A stretch of 64,000 nucleotides of DNA. Origin: Coptis chinensis. Taxonomy: Eukaryota > Streptophyta > Magnoliopsida > Ranunculales > Ranunculaceae. The notes under the pieces were generated by a model, which saw nothing but the letters and a program-made list of their open reading frames with translations, was not told the DNA's origin and searched no databases. The position numbers were made by a program, and so were the translations under genes. Below, piece by piece: positions 23,426 through 34,462 of the stretch (the stretch's first letter is position 1; each line of letters begins with the position of its first letter). The stretch is taken from the NCBI GenBank assembly GCA_015680905.1, contig CM027381.1, positions 16,221,501 through 16,285,500 on the forward strand. Reading direction: 5' to 3'.

Positions 23426-24675
23426 ATGCAAGCTAAATTCATAAATGAGTTGATGGTCTTTTTGAAAGACAATCATGATGTTTTTACATGGTCAATGTCG
23501 GACCTAACCGGTATCGATCCAGCTATCTGTTCGCACAAGCTTAATATGGAAGAAAATGCAAGTCCAGTCCATCAAAAGCATCAAAAGGTTAGACCGATGT
23601 ACGAGGAAGTGGTGCAAGTCGAGATACAGAAGATGTTAAATAATGGCATAATCAAAGAAGTGGAGCATTCTGAATGGGTGGCAAACATAGTACTTATACC
23701 CAAGAAAGATGTTAGAGTACGAATTTGTGTCGATTTTACTGATGTAAATAAGAAGTGTCCTAAAGATCATTATCCGATGTCAAGGATAGATGAGCTGGTT
23801 GATCGAACAGCTGGTTTCAAATTAATCAGTTTCTGCAATTGGTATTTTGAGATTCTAATTTCTATTATAGACCAATTAAAAATGGCATTTGTCGTTAATG
23901 GAGGCATACACTATTTCATCAGAATACCATTTGGATTGAAAAATGATGGAGCGACTTATCAAAGGTTATTGGAAAAGATGTTTAAAAGCTCATCAAGCAA
24001 ATTGTCGAGGTTTATATTGACGATATGGTCATAAAGTCTATAAAAGCTGAAGAACATGTGAAGGACCTCGACACTGTATTCCAAATATTACGAGAGTTTA
24101 ATATGACGCTTAACCTAGACAAATGTACTTTCGAAGTCAGCCATGGCAAATTTTTGGGATATATTGTTACAAAGCGAGGCATCAATGCAAATCTTGATTA
24201 GATACAAGCGCTTCAGCAATTGCCATCACCAATGACTTGAAAGCAGATACAATGACTAACTAGAAGAATAGTTGCACTCAACAGATTCATCTCCAGAACT
24301 TCAGATCGATGTAAGCCACTTTTTAAGTTGCTTAAAAAGAATATTACATTTTGTTGGAATGAAGAATGTGAAGAAGCATTTTCTGAATTAAAAAAATATC
24401 TACAAGAAATGCGGACGCTTACTAAGCCAGATGAGGGAGAAAGTTTGCTTCTCTATTTGGCTGTATCAGAATTTGCTATAAGTTCAGTGTTGGTAAAAGT
24501 TGAAAATGGTGTTGAAAAACCCGTGTATTTTCAAAGTAAAACAATGCTCGACGCAGAAACACGGTATTTAACACTGGAGAAATATGCTTTGGCACTTTTA
24601 TTCTCATCTCAGAGGCTGAAGCCGTATTTCCAATCACATTCTGTGATTGTGATGATGAATCTCCCATTAAAGTAA
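23426..24675 (+). pseudogene. pol: Element E reverse transcriptase and first RNase H, frameshifted
   Basis: RT begins with W-S-M-S-D-L-T-G-I-D-P and contains V-R-I-C-V-D-F-T-D-V-N-K-K-C-P-K-D (motif with the first catalytic Asp) and F-G-L-K-N-D-G-A-T-Y-Q-R. A frameshift near 23985 precedes the catalytic box Y-I-D-D-M-V, which is intact at about 24013-24035 in the next frame. Further stops occur at about 24200-24250. The following domain (F-C-W-N-E-E-C-E-E-A-F, then S-E-F-A-I-S-S-V-L-V) is the degenerate gypsy RNase H/connection domain that precedes a second RNase H in Tat elements. Confidence 0.85.
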
Positions 24676-24713
24676 ACTCTAGCAAAAACTACCAAATCAG
24701 GAAGAATGTCGAA

Positions 24714-25289
24714 ATGGTCAGTACTAATAAACGAATTTGGTGTCGAGTATCGAAGAAAAGTTTGGTACTGTCTGATTTCTTGGCTGATTTTTCGTGTGAG
24801 GATGCTAGTTGGGGCATAGAAGAGGAGGAGTTATCAATGCTGCAAGAGCCTGAGGATATTATAGATTCAGATGATCCATGGGCTGGAACAAATGGTAGGA
24901 AATTATTTGTAGATGGATCATCTGGGAGTAAGGGATGTGGTATCGGGATTGTATTGGTTATACCCAAAAATCAAAGGCTCGGAACAGCACTGACATTAGG
25001 CTTCCATGCATCAAACAACGAGGCTGAGTATGAAGCTTTAATCGCCGGACTGGAGATGGCTAAATCGCTTAAGGTGAAAGAATTATCAATTTTCAGTGAC
25101 TCGATGCTCGTGGTTAGTTAGATTTATGGAGGATATTTGACAAGATGTGATAACATGGTGGATTACTTGAGTTTTATAAAAACTAAGTTGAAGGACTTTG
25201 GAAAAATAAGGCTTCAGCACCTCAATAGAAATGAAAACAGGCATGCAGACGCCCTAGCTTATGTAGCAGCAATGCTAGAAAATACCTAG
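24714..25289 (+). pseudogene. pol: Element E second RNase H (archaeal-type), interrupted
   Basis: Contains L-F-V-D-G-S-S-G-S-K-G-C-G (first Asp), N-N-E-A-E-Y-E-A-L (catalytic Glu) and I-F-S-D-S-M-L-V-V (second Asp). A stop near 25120 comes before the conserved N-R-H-A-D-A-L-A end. Acquisition of this second RNase H is a known mark of Tat-lineage elements. Confidence 0.85.
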
Positions 25290-26614
25290 GGTCGCACTTT
25301 TGCACATCGGTGTCCAGGAAGGGCCAAGCATCGATGTCGACAAACCAGAGGTTATGGAAATCGATACACTGGGGGCGTCATGGATGGAAGCATATCTATC
25401 ATACTTATCCGAGGCAAAAGTGCCTGAAGACAAAAATGAGGCTAGAATAATCAAATCTGGAGCACAAAGATATATATTGATTGATAATGAGATATATCGA
25501 AAGAATCCTGGAGGTCCACATCTCAAATGTATATCACCTAAAGAAGCACATATAATCATTGCAGAATTACACTAAGAAGAGTGTGGGAACCATTCAGCTG
25601 GAAGGTCATTGGAAAATAAAATCAAGAGGCAAGGATACTTTTTTCCTCAAATGCGAAGGGATTGTCTTCGTTATGCTAAAAAATGTATGCAATGCCAAAT
25701 ACATGGAAAGTCTTACATGTTCCAGCTGAGGAGTTGCACTGTGTATCGAACCCTTAGCCTTTTGTGCTATGGGGAATGGACATTGTCGGACCTCTAGCAC
25801 CTGGAAGAGGGAAAAGGCGATTCATGCTAGCAGTCACAGACTATTTCACCAAATGGGTAGACGCCATAGCCTTACAACACATAAAGGAGCAAGATGTGAT
25901 AAATTTTCTTTTCAAAAGAGTAATATGTCGATATGGGTTGCCATATGCCATTATATCGGATAACGGGCCACAGTTCGAGGGAGAAAAGGAAATTTTTTAT
26001 TGGAATCATACAAGGTGAAGCACTTCACATCTGCGCCGTATTATGCTCAGGGTAACGGGCAAGCAGAAGTAACAAATAAAACCATCATGGATAATATCAA
26101 GAAAAAGCTAGAAAACAAGAAGGGTCTCTAGGTGGATGAGTTAAATAGCGTTCTATGGGCTTATAGAACGACACCTGGAACTGCCATGTGTGAATCTCCT
26201 TTTACATTGGCTTACGGAATGGAAGCAGTCACCCCATCAGAAATGGTGGTATCGACAACCATAACCAAAGTCTTAACGATTGGCCGAAATAATGAAGTAA
26301 TGACAGCAAAAGTCATCAGTCTCGAGGCAACAAGAGACCAAGCGAGATTAAGGCTCGACACATACCATCGGCAGCTCAGAAAAGCTTTCAACAAGAAAGT
26401 GAGAGAAAGATATTTTCAAGAAAGTGATTTGGTCTTGAAAGTGGTTACTCAAGCAACTAAAGAGAAAGGGACTGGCAAACTAGCAACAAGCTGGGATGGG
26501 CCTTACATCATTCATAAAGTTGGAGTCAATGGAGCTTACTACTTAAAAATGGCTGAAGGTGTAATATTACCAAAGCCTCAAAATGTAAGCAATTTAAAAG
26601 CATTTTATCAATAA
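25290..26614 (+). pseudogene. pol: Element E integrase, broken
   Basis: An H-H-C-C zinc-binding region (C-G-N-H-S-A-G and C-M-Q-C-Q) at about 25580-25700 is followed by the catalytic core: W-G-M-D-I-V-G-P at about 25767, S-D-N-G-P-Q-F at about 25955, and N-G-Q-A-E-V-T-N with the last acidic residue near 26060. The C-terminal part runs through W-D-G-P-Y-I-I-H-K-V to L-K-A-F-Y-Q and a stop at 26614. Stops at about 25573 and 26130 and a frameshift at about 26010 kill it. Confidence 0.85.
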
Positions 26615-26744
26615 AGAATATTCTGAGTATCATCATGTGTTTTTTTCTCAAAAGTTAAACATTCAATAAAGAAATTGTTATTTCCAAAAGCAATATCTAT
26701 GCAAATACCACATATACTCATATTTCTGGAATTATATATTGATA

Positions 26745-26945
26745 GCAGGTCAAACAAAAACCCTGGTGATTTGTAGATCCTCATATTGATACTAGGTCAA
26801 ACCTAAACCCTGGTGATCTGTAGATCCTCATCTCGATACCAGGTCAAACCTAAACCTTGGTGATCTGTAGATCCTCATCTCGATATCGGGTTAAACTTAA
26901 ACCCTGGTGATCTGTATATCCTCATCTCGATACCAGGTCAAAAAA
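26745..26945 (+). repeat. ~47-bp tandem repeat, about 4 units (element E 3' region)
   Basis: Units of the form gataccaggtcaaacctaaa, ccctggtgatctgtagatcc, tcatctc. One isolated extra copy lies at about 28118-28165, just before the larger array, so the unit was probably spread by rearrangement in the element 3' region. Confidence 0.85.
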
Positions 26946-27112
26946 ATCCAGTTCTTGGCAGTAATGCGAGTTCGGTTAAAAAAATCCAATTCTAGCTTGG
27001 CAGCAATGTCGAAGTTCGAGTCAAAAAATCCAATTCTTGGCAGCAATGTCGAGTTTAGATAAAAAAAAATCCAATTCTTTGCAGCAATGTCGAGTTCAGG
27101 TAAAAAAATACT
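26946..27112 (+). repeat. ~38-45-bp tandem repeat, about 4 units
   Basis: Units of the form aaaaaatccaattcttggc followed by agcaatgtcgagttcag, with A-tract length changes. It directly follows the 47-bp array. Confidence 0.8.
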
Positions 27113-27500
27113 GGTATTGACTGGAAGATCGATATCAGAACAAGATCATGATAAAAATCCTGGTAGTGGCAAAGATATCGATATCGGGATCAAGATCGTT
27201 ATGAAAGTTTTTTGCATATATGGTATCGTATGCTCGATACCAAATCAAAATAAAAGGAGACAGACGCCTAAGGTATGTCATAATAAGGAATACTTTTCTT
27301 TCATATTTTTCAATTCCAAATATATCAGGGGAATAATATCGAATTTCATTTTTTGTTTTTATTGTAATGAAAGCTTGATGGTGAAGCAATAGTAGGCGGA
27401 TAATAGTAGACGGATAATAATTCATTAAAATAAGAAAAACATAGGCCAAACAAGGCTATTACACGTTAAAGGAAACACTAAAATAACATAAAGAAAAACA

Positions 27501-27845
27501 TTAATCTTCATCTTCATCATCGTCATCTTCATCCTCATCATCACCATCGTCACCATCATCCTCATCGTCACCATTTTCATAATAGTACGGATCGCGAAGC
27601 CATTCATCTTTATATTCTTCTTCTGTTTCTTCTTTTTCTTTGTCTTCTTCTTCTTCTTCATTTTCTTCTTCTTGTTCTTCGTAGTTATCTGAGTAATCGG
27701 TGATAGGACAGTCAGACCAATGAGGCCAGTCGGGAAGAACCATAAAAAGGGCAAGAATAAAAAAAAAATTTGAGATAAGAGACATTCTCTTTGTAGGATT
27801 AGGTATTTTCATAAATATGTTTACAGAAGATGTTTTCAGAATCAT
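27501..27845 (-). CDS. Hypothetical antisense acidic protein (114 aa), low confidence
   Basis: ATG-started minus-strand frame: about 25 polar residues, a hydrophobic segment (I-S-N-F-F-F-I-L-A-L-F-M-V-L), then an almost purely acidic tail (E/D-rich, about 60 residues). It lies antisense in element E between pol and the antisense coiled-coil frame. The acidic tail comes from TTC/ATC-type simple repeats on the plus strand, so a fortuitous frame is quite possible. No family recognised. Confidence 0.25.
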   Translation of the reverse strand: MILKTSSVNIFMKIPNPTKRMSLISNFFFILALFMVLPDWPHWSDCPITDYSDNYEEQEEENEEEEEDKEKEETEEEYKDEWLRDPYYYENGDDEDDGDDGDDEDEDDDDEDED

Positions 27846-28165
27846 GCATGATGGTCTTTTTATTGTAGTAAAAATTATAAAAATGAGGTAATTAATTTAA
27901 TGGGGATTTGCAAGAAAACGAGGTAATTTAATGTGGGTTATTAAGAAAACAAGGAGAGTTAATGAAAAAGTAATTCTTGGGTGCGGGAAAGTTTAGGTTT
28001 AAATGTTGGTAAAGTTTAAATGCATGTTGGGCTGAGAGCTAGTTTGTTGAGTTTATTTATTATTAAAAATGAATGTTTACATTGATTAAATGTTACAAGG
28101 TTCATTACTAAAGTGGAATTCAAACAAAAAATCCTGGTGATCTGTAGATCATCATCTCGATACCA

Positions 28166-29137
28166 TGTCAAGAATATTAATAAGTATCAATCGATACTAC
28201 TTTTAAGTGGAGTGGTATCAAAAGTCGAATTTTCTTTTCAAAATATTACTAATTATCAATCGATACTGCTTTTAAGTGGAGTGGTATCAAAAGTCGAATT
28301 TTCTTTTCAAAATATTACTAAGTATAAATTGATACTGTTTTTTAAGTGGAGTGGTATCGAAAGTCAAATTTTCTTTTCAAAATATTACTAAGTATCAATT
28401 GATACTGCTTTTAAGGGGAGTGGTATCGAAAATCAAATTTTCTTTTCAAAATATTACTAAGTATCAATCGATACTGATTTTGAGTGGAGTGGTATCGAAA
28501 GTCAAATTTTCTTTTCAAAATATTACTAAGTATAAATTGATACTGCTTTTAAGTGGAGTGGTATCAAAAGTCAAATTTTCTTTTCAAAATATTACTAAGT
28601 ATCAATTGATACTGCTTTTAAGTGGAGTGGTATCGAAAATCAAATTTTCTTTTCAAAATATTAATAAGTATCAATCGATATTGCTTTTGAGTGGAGTGGT
28701 ATTGAAAGTCGAATTTTCTTTTCAAAATATTACAAAGTATCAATCGATACTACTTTTAAGTGGAGTGGTATCGAAAGTCGAATTTTCTTTTCAAAATATT
28801 ACTAAGTACCAATTGATACTGCTTTTAAGTGGAGTGGTATCGAAAGTCAAATTTTTTTTCAAAATATTATTAAGTACCAATTGATACTGCTTTTAAGTGG
28901 AGTGGTATCGAAAGTCAAATTTTCTTTTCAAAATATTACTAAGTACCAATTGATACTGCTTTTAAGTGAAGTGGTATCGAAAGTCGAATTTTCTTTTCAA
29001 AATATTACTAAGTATCAATTGATACTGCTTTTAAGTGAACTGGTATCAAAAGTTGAATTTTCTTTTCAAAATATTACTAAGTACCAATTGATACTGCTTT
29101 TAAGTGGAGGGGTATCGAAAATCGAATTTTCTTTTTA
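28166..29137 (+). repeat. 69-bp minisatellite, about 14 units
   Basis: Tandem units of 69 bp holding GTATCAATCGATAC (5-bp inverted arms), ttttaagtggagtggtatcg, aaagtcaaattttcttttca and aaatattacta. Because 69 is a multiple of three and stops are rare, several long open frames with a 23-residue period run through it; these are artefacts. The array sits in the 3' non-coding region of element E, where Tat elements often carry such arrays. Confidence 0.95.
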
Positions 29138-29287
29138 GATAGGTGTTTTAGTATAAATGGCTAATAACTGATATAGAGTAAATATTGAATAAGACAAAAG
29201 GAGCAAAAGGGATTTATTTCATATATTGTACCAAATTTAAGAAAAGAAGACGAATCATTATATCAATGTTACAAAGGGGAGCAATTT

Positions 29288-30155
29288 TCAGCTTGGAGTG
29301 AAATTTTTAGGTGAACTGAGAACGTTGTATCTAGCTTCAAGTGCTTGGTCGACACCAGCAAGCATATCGATTCCCTCTAAGGTAGGAGAATCAAGACGAA
29401 ATGAACCAAGATCAAGAGGTGGGATGGCCACATTATCTTTAGTACTATTTTTTTTGGTCTCGATAGCTTTAGTGACTGGCCTAGCATACTCGACTACATC
29501 TTTCTCAAGATCAGGGGCAGAAGTTTCCGACGGCATATCACTTTCATCATCAAAATCGAGGTTATATTTAGTAATAACATAAGTAGGAAGATATGATCTA
29601 AAACTCTTCATAGTTGAAACACAATATTTTATATTGTCCTCAGCTGCATTAAGTTCTGCCTCGAGATTAGATATTTTTGTTTTTTCTTGTTTGAGTTTCA
29701 CCTCCATGTCAGCATAAGAGTTCTTCAGTTTCGTGATCAACTCAGTATTCTCGTCAACGAATTTCCTCATATCGGCATGTGCAGCATGACAAGCGGTTTC
29801 AGCAACATTGAGTTGGGAGCAAGTGAGAGCATGTATTTTCTTTTCTTCTTCAAGAGAATGTTGGAGTGTTTCCTTCTCTTTTTTTAATTTGTCATTATCT
29901 TCTCTGAGAAGACAAAAGGTAGTCATATCATGCTCAAACTGACCGACAACAGCAACTTTAGCCTGAAATCAAGATATAGTAGATGAATACATTATAGATA
30001 ATGGGCAAACCGAGATAAGAGTAAGGCCAAAGGTATATACTTACTTTTTCGAGGGAAGAACACAAAATTTGAAATCGTTCAGTTGTGGCGATTTCATCCA
30101 TCGCTGATATATCTCGAGGAAGAATTATATTCATAACAAGAGCTTCTCCGAGTCC
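29288..30155 (-). pseudogene. Antisense spliced coiled-coil protein of element E, 5'-truncated
   Basis: Minus-strand gene antisense to pol. Exon 1 (30155 to 30045) reads G-E-A-L-V-M-N-I-I-L-P-R-D and ends S-S-L-E-K. An 82-bp intron (30044 to 29963) has GTAAGTAT and TTTCAG borders in phase 0. Exon 2 (29962 to 29288) reads A-K-V-A-V-V-G-Q-F-E-H-D, then a long coiled coil rich in E, K and L (about 110 residues), then a P/S/D-rich tail. Antisense extra frames downstream of pol are known in Tat elements such as Grande; their function is unsettled. Element D has a counterpart. The 5' part is missing because S1 adjoins it. Confidence 0.6.
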
Positions 30156-31411
30156 TGTAGGAACCGTTATGGTTTCACCGAATGATTTACGAACCGCGAA
30201 AACCCATGCATAGTGGATTTAAAAGGTGTTCACGGTTTGGTTAGAAATCATTATTTTAGATCAGCTGTGATAACTCTGAGAATCTGAATTCTACAAATTA
30301 ACAACCTCTTGATCTTCTGTTGTATTCCTATCCTTAGAATGAACATTGTGTGGGCAACGATCTTCCAGCCTCTTCTTTCTTTCTTGGCCTCTCTCACTCT
30401 CAAAGTTGGAACCGAATTTTGGATCTCACTTTTCTTGAGAAAACCTTGGTAAAAATGGCTAGAGAAAGAGGTTTCTATTTATAGGCTACAACAGGGACCA
30501 TGAGGAGAAATTAGGGTTAGGTCTCCTGACGGACTTGGGCTTCCCATGTTTGCCCAGAACACACGGCCCAAGTTCATCAACAAATAACTTATTCCACTAA
30601 AGGACATTGTTGCACTACTGCCCTAATCCCAAATTACGTGTTACGTTTATGGGCTCTATATTATATGCTCGTTGATCTTCCCATGTTTAAGATATCGAAT
30701 GCCCGTTGATTAAGTCAAGTTACTGACAACTACATTAATCAACTTCTTATGTCCTTGAGTAGTACCACTCAACCTCATTATCATGTCGGATCAAATCCAC
30801 CTGCAGGGTTTACATGACAATCCTTATAAGCTCCTCAAGGGGACATCATCAACTCGACTTCCTGCGGGTCACAGATTCCTTTTATAATCAACATCACACC
30901 TTACATACAATGTCATTACCCAATCCATCGAGTTTGTTGATTCACAAATGAATCTCACTCATTGATGATTTAAAGCAATGTACAATGCACGTAAGTGCCC
31001 ATTATTATATCTGGATTAAGAGGACAAGCATCCATAATAACAGAGGTGTTTGTTCTCGTATATAGTCAGTATAAAGAGGAACAACCTCACATGGTCCTGT
31101 TCAATACACTCAAAGTGTACTAGTGTAATCTTATAGTCAAGATAGACTAATACCAGATTATACTACAACCGTACCAATGGTTTGTCCAAATCCATCTAGG
31201 TTGTGAACGTTTACTTATACTTTATAAGGTACTGATGATATGATCTTCTGTGTGTCACCACACACCATATCATCTACAACATAAAGTATTAGACGCATGC
31301 ATATAACTAATAACATATATAATATGCATAATATTTGCCCATATGATTCTCATTTAAAATATAAAGAATTAGAGTTAACAAAAATAATGCTTTTAGTATA
31401 TAACCCTATCA
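30156..31411 (-). mobile_element. Solo LTR S1 (1256 bp)
   Basis: In plus coordinates it starts TGTAGGAACC and ends ACCCTATCA, flanked by a perfect duplication AGTCC (30151-30155, 31412-31416). A TATAAATAG box read on the minus strand (30475-30483) and a TGATAGGG start suggest minus orientation. It is the same family as S2 at 34463-35706. No internal region or second LTR, so a solo LTR. Superfamily not certain. Confidence 0.85.
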
Positions 31412-32161
31412 AGTCCAGGTTAACCAAGGTGATAAGGTTGGTGAGTTTGACATTCTGGATAGAACGGTCACCTACTATGACCCAGTGAGGGAGTTGATAC
31501 GGCTGGTGAAGAATAGGGATTGTAGTTTCAAGTCTTCCCTGGTTGCGAATGGGCTGCTGGAGAGTATTGCCCTAGATAGAGATAGGCACCAACTGGAGAC
31601 TGGGAAGGATCTGGAGGCGAATATGAAAGACATGGATCGCTCAGTCTATTTTGTAAGTGTCCTTCTAACCTGAGTTTTTGTTTTGTGCTTTAAGTTATTG
31701 CTTTTTGACTTATTTTGTTGGTTTGTCAGGTTCTGGCTATGTATTGGAAGTTGAGAGAGATGGCAACTATCTCTGTCCAGTACAAGAAGGAGCTGGAGGT
31801 TGCCAAGGAGGCTTATGATAAGTTGTTGGTTGTGCAAGAGGCTGAACGGGCTGAAGTGGTGGGGCTGAGGGCTCAAGTCGAGGATTTGGCTAGGAAGGTG
31901 GCCTTATTGCAGCCATCTCTTGATGCTTCGAGGGTGGAGGTAGTGCATTGGATTGCTGAGAGCAAACAATCGCAGCCCATTGCTGAACAAGATCAGAATG
32001 AATATAGCGACCTGGTCGATCTAGTAGAGAGTGGTGATGTCTACGTTCTGGTGGATGATTACATGGAACTAGAACGTAAGTACAAAACCCTCAAAAGGTC
32101 TGTTGAAAGTGGGGCTGCAATAGTAACTATAGAAAGTACTATTATAGATGCTAGTAGATGA
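31412..32161 (+). pseudogene. Antisense spliced coiled-coil protein of element D, 5'-truncated
   Basis: Plus-strand, antisense to D pol. Exon 1 (to 31652) reads V-G-E-F-D-I-L-D-R-T-V and ends M-D-R-S-V-Y-F. A 77-bp intron (31653-31729) has GTAAGTGT and TTTGTCAG borders, phase 0. Exon 2 reads V-L-A-M-Y-W-K-L-R-E-M followed by an E/A/L-rich coiled coil (E-L-E-V-A-K-E-A-Y-D) and ends A-S-R-stop at 32161. The position, intron phase and coiled coil mirror the antisense gene of element E. It may belong to the putative gypsy-type transposon families annotated in plants. The upstream part is missing at the S1 junction. Confidence 0.6.
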
Positions 32162-33178
32162 TCTGATCTACTAACCGACCTAAGTGCTGCTCCAACTACT
32201 CAGCCCACTGAAGATGCTGCCACTAAAGTGTTTAATGTAAGTGGTGATCCGACTAGTGGCTCTGTTGGTGAATAGGGCTGCCAACTGGATCCCTTGAATG
32301 TGGAGAATCTATCGTGTCAACTGATTGTGTTCTTCTTGTAATTTTATTGATGATGGATGAAGTTTTTGAACTATATTTTCTTTGTTGTTGATATTGATTA
32401 TTTTTTTTTATGGGGATGCTGAGGTCATTTTCCCAGGATAACCTGGGGGCCTCTAGTATCTAACCGAATTTGTAGTAAGTAAAAATATTTAAATTACTTA
32501 CTTGTTTTGAAATGAGATTGTCTGTGAATCTTGTATGATTGTGATTATTTCTCCTGATTTTTGTTCTTTTATTTAATGATGTCTGCTGCATAATAGTAGA
32601 CTTGATGACCTGTCGTACTTTGGTAGATCGTCTGATACTTGTAGGTCGTAAGTGTTTGTGTACGACCTGATAGATGCGCGTAGTTGGAACTTAGGTTTTT
32701 TCGTGTCCTTATGTCTGTGTATTGATTGAGTGGTTCATTTTGGGGGAACTTCTTATTGATTGTTGACTGATAATTAGCCTTCGAGTGATAATTATAGTTG
32801 AGTCCAATTTAACCCTTTCAAAGGCATTAACTTGACTTGTGGTCTTTTTGGGGGTACCTTGGATTGTATTTGACTGATAATTAGCCTTTGCGTGGCATTT
32901 ATAGTTGAATCGTTCTTAACCCTAGCGTTGGTGTTAAGTTAATTTTTGGTCTTTTTGGGGGACCGTTGATTGAATTTGATTGATAATTAACCATTGTGTA
33001 GTAATTATAGTTGAGTCGTGCTTAACCATGGCGTTGGTGCTAAGTCGATTACTTTGATATCCCAGATTGAGAAGTGAGTGCAAGATGTGTGGTACTCATG
33101 TAATGCAAGGAGAACACTTATACGCGAAATGTTGATGAAATTTTATTCATATTAATTGATACATCTGGAGACAAATTA
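32162..33178 (-). other. 3' non-coding region of element D
   Basis: Region between D integrase and the antisense frame. Apart from the ~105-bp tandem repeat listed separately I see no gene; it is T/G-rich on the plus strand. Confidence 0.6.
32745..33060. repeat. ~105-bp tandem repeat, about 3 units (element D 3' region)
   Basis: Three diverged units of the form tgactgataattagcctt, tatagttgagtc-x-tttaaccc, ggtctttttgggggxacc. The location between pol and the antisense frame is the same as for the arrays of element E. Confidence 0.8.
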
Positions 33179-34457
33179 TTAATAAAAATGCTTAAGTAGA
33201 GCTGTATTCCAAGGTCGGGGAAGCACATCACCGAGCTGAGTTTTGATCCAATAAGCTCCATTTCCAATGACTTTATACACTATATATGGTCCTTCCCACG
33301 TTGGGTCAAGCTTGGCTGGTGCTAAGGTCTTTTTGAGGACTAGGTCACCAGCTTGGAGAGATCTTGGGATGACCTTCTTGTTGTAAGATCGTTGAATGTT
33401 TTGGTGGTACCGAGCTAGGGATATTGCAGCAGTTTCCCTACGCTCTTCTAGGAGGTCAACTTCTTTGGATAAAATGTTGTCATTTTCTCCTGATTCCACG
33501 ATGTCATAACGTATAGTTGTGATTGTAAGTTCTTATGGTATGACTGCTTTTGTTCCTAAGCAAAGTGTGAAAGGAGACTCATTGGTACTGGCTCGGGCTA
33601 TTGTTCTATATGCCCATAAAATGTTCTTGAGTTGTTCTAGCCATTGGCTTTTCTTGCTCTCCAACTTCTTTTGGAGATTCTCTTTGATGGATTTGTTTGT
33701 GGCCTCTGCTTAGCCATTGCTTTGTGCATATCTAGGTGTAGGAAATGCTTGAGTGATGCGCCATTTTTGTATGAATGCCTTGACATGTGTGCTGGCAAAT
33801 TGGGTTCCATTGTCCATGATGAGGGTGTGGGGTAGACCAAATCTTGTGATGATATTGGTCCATATGAAGTTGATAACGTGGACTTCCTTGACTTGAACAA
33901 GTGGTATTGCCTCAACCCATTTGGTAAAGTAATATGTGGCTACAAGGACGTATTTGAGTCTTGTTTTCTTTTGTGGGATAAATGGTCCCATGATGTCTAG
34001 CCGCCACATATGAAAAGGCCATGGGCTTGCTATGTTGATCAACTCCCATGCTGGACTTAGGTGGTTATAGCCAAATGTTTGACATTGGTGGCATTTGAGA
34101 ACATACTTCTTTGCCTAGATGTGCATGCTTGGCCAATAATACCCTTGGGCGATTGCTTTATGAGCTAGAGATCTTACTCCTGCATGGTTGCCACAATCGC
34201 TTTTGTGAATTTCGTCAAAGATGAGTTGGCCTACGCGTGGAGTTATACACCTTAGGTGGGTCTTCCTACGGATTTAAGGAACAATCGTCCATTGATCGCG
34301 GTGTATCTGGGAGCTCAAAATTTTATGGCATGAGCATTCCTTGCCTCTGCTAGGAGCTCGACATTTAAGATAAATTTCAGAAATGGGCCTATCTAAGATT
34401 GAGTGATCTCTTCTTCGGATAAGGACTGGAAGTCCGTGAGGCTGTTGACACTTTCTT
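33179..34457 (-). pseudogene. pol: Element D integrase, stops present
   Basis: Minus strand: H-H-C-C zinc-binding region (E-I-H-K-S-D-C-G-N-H-A-G at about 34200 and K-C-H-Q-C at about 34090) with a stop near 34120. The catalytic core follows, with W-R-L-D-I-M-G-P (about 34005) and M-D-N-G-T-Q-F (about 33815), and a frame break after Q-S-N-G near 33712 where the third acidic residue is expected. The C-terminal domain runs from about 33500 to L-L-K-H-F-Y and the stop at 33179. S2 lies directly upstream and cuts the region that links it to RNase H. Confidence 0.85.
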
Positions 34458-34462
34458 GTTGG

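Larger units (their letters stand above)
20898..30155 (+). mobile_element. Element E: Tat-lineage Ty3/gypsy element, internal region, 3'-truncated
   Basis: Order: primer site, gag, protease, reverse transcriptase, degenerate RNase H, second (archaeal-type) RNase H, integrase, tandem repeats, then an antisense reading frame. The double RNase H and the antisense frame after pol are hallmarks of the Tat lineage. The element stops at 30155 where solo LTR S1 begins, so its own 3' LTR is missing. All coding parts carry stops. Confidence 0.85.

Noticed and set aside
26745-27112. CRISPR-like array of direct repeats
   Set aside because: Units are contiguous and diverged, with no unique spacers; typical tandem repeats of a plant retrotransposon 3' region.
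27425-27754. K/M-rich frame antisense in element E
   Set aside because: Shifted-frame shadow of the simple-repeat region that gives the acidic frame; lysine and methionine runs only.
28351-29138. Long open frames with a 23-residue period on the plus strand
   Set aside because: They come from the 69-bp minisatellite (a multiple of three without stops); no start context, no family, and they lie in the 3' region of element E.
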